Assembly (NCBI RefSeq): GCF_035958815.1
Contig: NZ_CP108383.1
Span: 8,184,001-8,248,000 of the forward strand
DNA length: 64,000 nt
DNA from: Nocardia sp. NBC_01327
Lineage (GTDB): Bacteria > Actinomycetota > Actinomycetes > Mycobacteriales > Mycobacteriaceae
Reading direction: 5' to 3'
Position 1 is the first letter of the stretch, and each line of letters begins with the position of its first letter. Shown piece after piece: positions 61,178 to 64,000 of this stretch. The notes below the pieces were generated by a model that saw only the letters and a list, made by a program, of their open reading frames with translations, was not told the origin of the DNA and did not search any database. Both the position numbers and the translations under genes were made by a program.

Positions 61178-62014
61178 ATGTCGGCCGACGAGGTGGCACG
61201 GGTGTTCGCGATCGAAGATAAGGTCGAGCGCCTAAAAGCCGCCACCGAAGGCGTGGCGGCGGCGCAGCAGGCCATCAATGAGCTGACTCGCATCCGCCGC
61301 GCTGTGATTCGTGAACTTCATGCCGAAGGCTGGACGTTCGCCAGAATCGGTGCGGCGGCCGGACTTTCCCGGGCGCGCATCCATCAGGTCAGTACGCAGG
61401 GACCGGTGCCGGAGGGATTGTTCTTCGGGCACGGGCCGCTCACCATTCTCACGCCGGATGTGCGCAGCACCACCCGCACGCTGGCGCTGGTGGGCGCTCC
61501 CGATGCCGCGGCGCCGCACCGCCTGGTGGAACTGCTGCGCGAGCTCGGCTTCACCGCGAATGTGCAGCGCTTCCTGCCGGGCCGCCCGCTCGATCTGGAC
61601 CGGGACGGGCTGATCGTGCTCGGCGGGCCCGAATTGTCGCCCAGCCTGCGCTATCTCGTGGCCGCCGATCCGCGGCTGCGCCGCACGGTGGCGCGCGCGG
61701 GCCGGGTCCGGCGCGGTATCGAGGATCGGGCCGCGCGGCGCGTCTACCGTCCCGGCGGCACCGAGCCCTACGACATCGCCTATCTGGCCAGACTTCCGCG
61801 CCCGGACGGCAAGGGCACGGTGCTGGTCATCGACGGCCTGCATCCGCCGGCGTCACTGGGCGCAATCCGTTTGCTGGCAACACGTTTGGCCACCCTGCAC
61901 GAGCGCGCGGCCACCCACCCCTTCTCGGCGGTGGTGGGTGTCCGCTACGACCGCAATACCGGCGAACCGATCGAAGCGGATCTGCTCACCCCGATCTACC
62001 GCCACGACCGGTAG
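61178..62014 (+). CDS. HTH DNA-binding protein with a C-terminal sensor-like domain
   Basis: 278 residues. Residues ~35-75 form a helix-turn-helix of sigma-region-4/resolvase-like type (RRAVIRELHAEGWTFARIGAAAGLSRARIHQV). The rest (~95-278) is an alpha/beta domain with GLIVLGGPELSPSLRYLVAADP, then DIAYLARLPRPDGKGTVLVIDGLHPPASLGAIRLL. I recall similar C-terminal parts on other actinobacterial HTH proteins, with the DxAYLxRLPRPDG core conserved, but no named function. ATG 61178, likely leaderless. A palindrome on the -10 suggests autoregulation. Follows tatB after 59 bases; convergent with gpgS. Confidence 0.8.
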   Translation: MSADEVARVFAIEDKVERLKAATEGVAAAQQAINELTRIRRAVIRELHAEGWTFARIGAAAGLSRARIHQVSTQGPVPEGLFFGHGPLTILTPDVRSTTRTLALVGAPDAAAPHRLVELLRELGFTANVQRFLPGRPLDLDRDGLIVLGGPELSPSLRYLVAADPRLRRTVARAGRVRRGIEDRAARRVYRPGGTEPYDIAYLARLPRPDGKGTVLVIDGLHPPASLGAIRLLATRLATLHERAATHPFSAVVGVRYDRNTGEPIEADLLTPIYRHDR

Positions 62015-62018
62015 AAGT

Positions 62019-62942
62019 TCAGGCCGCGGCCCATTCGGGTCGCAGCGTATTCATCGGCGGCCGATCTGCCAAGGAAACTTCCGTCGACTGCGCGGTGAAT
62101 TCGCCTCCGACGAGTGGGAACTGGGTCAGCGCCGCACCGGAGTCGGCGACGCCGGCCCGGCCCAGCACGGTGCCGAGGATCTGGCGGCTCATGACGCCGA
62201 GTTCCGACAGCGGCCGGTTGCGGTGCTGGCGCACACCGAGATTCACCTGGCCGATGGCGGACAGTCCCAGCATGTCGTGGGTGTCCAGCAGCAGCCCGAT
62301 CTCCACGCCGTAACCGGGCGCGAAGGGTACGGCGGTAAGCAGTTCGCGCGTGCCCGCGTATTCGCCGCCCAAGGGCTGCAGCACATTCGACAGCTGCGGG
62401 CGCAGTGCGGCCAGCAGCGGGCGGGCCACCAGTTCGGTGACGCGGCCGCCGCCGTTGTCGTCGATGGTGGCGCCCTGCCGCAGCGGACGGCGGTAGTACG
62501 CCTTCACCAGGTGCATACCGTCCACGGTGAGCAGCGGGCCGAGCAGATTCGGCACGAACATCGGATCCGGGTCGATCAGATCCGAGTCGACGAAGGCCAC
62601 CAGATCACCGGTGGTGACGGCCAGTGAGCGCCAGAGCACCTCACCCTTGCCGGGCACCGGTTCGAGTTCGGGCACGGCCTGCTCCCGGGTGACCACCGTC
62701 GCACCCGCGGCCTGTGCGCGTTCGGCGGTGGCATCGGTGGACCCGGAGTCCAGGACGACGAGTTCGTCCACGAGCGTGCCGAGCAGGGGCCGAATACTGG
62801 CCACCACGGCGGCGACGGTGGCCTCCTCGTTGAGGGCGGGCAGCACCACGGAGACGGTGCGGTCGCCCTTGGCGGCCACGAGTTCCTCGACCGTCCACTG
62901 CGGACGGTCCCAGCTGTTGGTTTTCACCCAGTTCTTGTTCAT
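62019..62942 (-). CDS. gpgS: Glucosyl-3-phosphoglycerate synthase
   Basis: 307 residues, GT-A glycosyltransferase (GT81). TVSVVLPALNEEATVAAVVASI (nucleotide-sugar strand), VDELVVLDSGSTDAT, and the metal DxD motif FVDSDLIDPDP (Asp-Ser-Asp). GKGEVLWRSL, PYYRRPL-type KAYYRRPL, and EIGLLLDTHDMLGLSAIGQVNLG match mycobacterial GpgS. Catalyses the first step of methylglucose lipopolysaccharide synthesis. ATG 62942 overlaps the folP2 stop (ATGA), so they are one operon. Confidence 0.94.
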   Translation of the reverse strand: MNKNWVKTNSWDRPQWTVEELVAAKGDRTVSVVLPALNEEATVAAVVASIRPLLGTLVDELVVLDSGSTDATAERAQAAGATVVTREQAVPELEPVPGKGEVLWRSLAVTTGDLVAFVDSDLIDPDPMFVPNLLGPLLTVDGMHLVKAYYRRPLRQGATIDDNGGGRVTELVARPLLAALRPQLSNVLQPLGGEYAGTRELLTAVPFAPGYGVEIGLLLDTHDMLGLSAIGQVNLGVRQHRNRPLSELGVMSRQILGTVLGRAGVADSGAALTQFPLVGGEFTAQSTEVSLADRPPMNTLRPEWAAA

Positions 62943-63811
62943 GCCAAACCTCGCAACGTGCGGGCGGGTGGGCGCAGGCCCTGAATCGCGGCGATCATGT
63001 CCACCACGCGTCGGGTGGCCGCTACTTCGTGTACCCGGAAAACTCGAGCACCCGCGGCGGCCGACCATGCAGTCGCTGCCAATGTGCCCTCCAATCGCTC
63101 GGATAGCTCGACACCAAGAGTCTCTCCGATGAAATCCTTATTACTCAGCGCCATCAAGACAGGCCATCCGGTATTCACAAGAACGTCCACAGACCGCAAC
63201 AATTCAAGCCCGTGATACGTGTTTTTGCCGAAATCATGCGTGGGATCTATAAGTATCGAATCTTTTGCCACTCCGGCCGCCGCCGCACTCTCGGCCGCCG
63301 CGACCACGGTTTCGGTGACTTCCGCCACCACATCCGCGTAACGCACGCGATGCGGGCGGGTTCGCGGTATCGCGCCGCCGGTGTGACTGCACACAATTCC
63401 CGCGTGCAGTTCCGCCGCCACCGCGACCAGTTCGGGGTCGGCCCCGGCCCAGGTGTCGTTGATCAGATCCGCGCCCGCGCGCACGGCGGCCCGCGCGACC
63501 TCGGCGCGCCAGGTGTCCACACTGATCAACAGGTCCGGGAACCGCGCCCGGATGGCGGCGACGAAGGGCACCACGCGGCGGGCTTCCTCGGCGGCATCCA
63601 CATCGCTACCGGGTCCGGCCTTGACGCCGCCGATATCGACAAGATCAGCGCCCTCGGCCACGGCCCGCGCCACGGCCGCCATGGCGGCCTCGTCACTGAA
63701 GGTCGCGCCCTTGTCATAGAACGAGTCCGGCGTCCGGTTCACGATCGCCATCACCAGCGCCCGATCCGTCGCCACCGGCTTCCCGCACAATGTCGGCAAC
63801 GGCGCACACAT
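62939..63811 (-). CDS. folP2: Dihydropteroate synthase homologue FolP2
   Basis: 290 residues, TIM barrel. VMAIVNRTPDSFYDKG (loop 1), GADLVDIGGVKAGPG, ISVDTWRAEVARAAVRAGADLINDTW, VCSHTGGAIPRTRP, IDPTHDFGKNT, PVLMALSNKDFIGE, RVHEVAATRRVVDM. The FolP2 branch differs from true dihydropteroate synthase in mycobacteria; loop 2 has HTGGAIPR instead of the usual HxxGxPxxM and a classic folate role is doubtful. ATG 63811 is preferred since TACATT lies 7 bases ahead on the minus strand; TTG 63820 is the longer option. Confidence 0.92.
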   Translation of the reverse strand: MCAPLPTLCGKPVATDRALVMAIVNRTPDSFYDKGATFSDEAAMAAVARAVAEGADLVDIGGVKAGPGSDVDAAEEARRVVPFVAAIRARFPDLLISVDTWRAEVARAAVRAGADLINDTWAGADPELVAVAAELHAGIVCSHTGGAIPRTRPHRVRYADVVAEVTETVVAAAESAAAAGVAKDSILIDPTHDFGKNTYHGLELLRSVDVLVNTGWPVLMALSNKDFIGETLGVELSERLEGTLAATAWSAAAGARVFRVHEVAATRRVVDMIAAIQGLRPPARTLRGLA

Positions 63812-63876
63812 GCGCTCCAATGTACCGACCCCTGTCCCGCCCCTGCTGGGCAGCCGACCGGAACCAGCCGCTGAAC

Positions 63877-63890
63877 GGGGCGATCGCCCC
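63877..63890. promoter_or_regulatory. Perfect palindrome GGGGCGATCGCCCC
   Basis: 14-bp self-complementary site between the folP2 start region and the next minus-strand gene's stop. Could be a short terminator or a regulator site; nothing else is seen in 63812-63901. Confidence 0.35.
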
Positions 63891-63901
63891 GGTGGGTCGA
63901 G

Positions 63902-64000
63902 TCAGGCGCGCGGCGCCTTGGCCGCGGCTACGTCGGCGGGGTATTCGGGGTAGAAGGGGACGTAACCGTCGGTTCGCCCGGCGAGGGCGTAGAGGGTGCT
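63902..64000 (-). CDS. C-terminus of a FadD6-like acyl-CoA synthetase (partial)
   Basis: The last 32 residues only: TLYALAGRTDGYVPFYPEY, ending in PADVAAAKAPRA and stop at 63902. The GR-DGYVPFY-EY ending is that of very-long-chain FATP-type acyl-CoA synthetases, and mycobacteria place fadD6 next to folP2. The gene runs off the right edge; assignment rests on this tail and on synteny, so moderate confidence. Confidence 0.6.
   Translation of the reverse strand, partial: STLYALAGRTDGYVPFYPEYPADVAAAKAPRA

Noticed and set aside
1..64000. Prophage, insertion sequence, biosynthetic cluster or tRNA
   Set aside because: No integrase, transposase, structural, PKS/NRPS or cloverleaf sequence was found on reading; not searched by software.

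Overview
The window is 64 kb of very GC-rich, gene-dense chromosome from a mycolic-acid actinomycete, most likely Nocardia. The support is a kgd-type 2-oxoglutarate decarboxylase, a SigE-RseA-HtrA-TatB block, GpgS-FolP2, GlgM-GlgC, an LpqZ/ProX-type lipoprotein, a haemophore-like protein and a DUF7373-type lipoprotein. Many genes match, from memory, the M. tuberculosis neighbourhood Rv1206-Rv1250, but in rearranged order. I see no prophage, insertion sequence, rRNA, tRNA or CRISPR, so this is mostly conserved core with a few accessory patches.

Layout. 1-10951: end of a fused two-half ABC exporter, kgd, a VapBC toxin-antitoxin pair, a serine-hydrolase lipoprotein, and a PadR regulator with an MFS drug exporter. 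11018-19705: Uma2 nuclease-like protein, a membrane molybdopterin oxidoreductase, then a minus-strand lipid/ketone operon (BVMO, SDR, esterase, FadD) with a divergent TetR. 19741-24417: LpqZ-like protein divergent from a complete ProX-V-W-Z osmoprotectant importer. 24486-30054: CBS protein, OmpR/histidine-kinase pair, haemophore-like secreted protein, a composite repeat element, and a NarL-type two-component pair. 30471-35294: malic enzyme, a FAD oxidoreductase whose 3' end lies in a tandem repeat, and a PHP phosphoesterase.

35364-44418: CorA, SUFU-domain and YflT-domain proteins, a CoA-ester lyase, an MgtE-N/CBS protein, a DUF1003 protein, two tandem lytic transglycosylases and Mrp. 44587-53282: DivIVA-like protein, Tag, a DUF3117 microprotein, an RlmA-like methyltransferase, LysR, GNAT, then GlgM/GlgC (maltose-1-phosphate and ADP-glucose synthesis) and small lipoprotein or membrane genes. 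53597-64000: TetR-regulated ABC exporter, O-methyltransferase, SigE-RseA-HtrA-TatB envelope-stress block, a HTH protein with a clear palindromic operator, GpgS-FolP2, and the tail of a FadD6-like gene.

Themes: envelope maintenance (SigE regulon, transglycosylases, TatB, exporters), Mg/osmolyte transport, storage and capsular glucan, and lipid catabolism. Many genes start 6-8 nt downstream of a TANNNT -10 box with no Shine-Dalgarno sequence, which suggests leaderless mRNAs. Product names rest on motif recognition and memory of families; no database search was possible.
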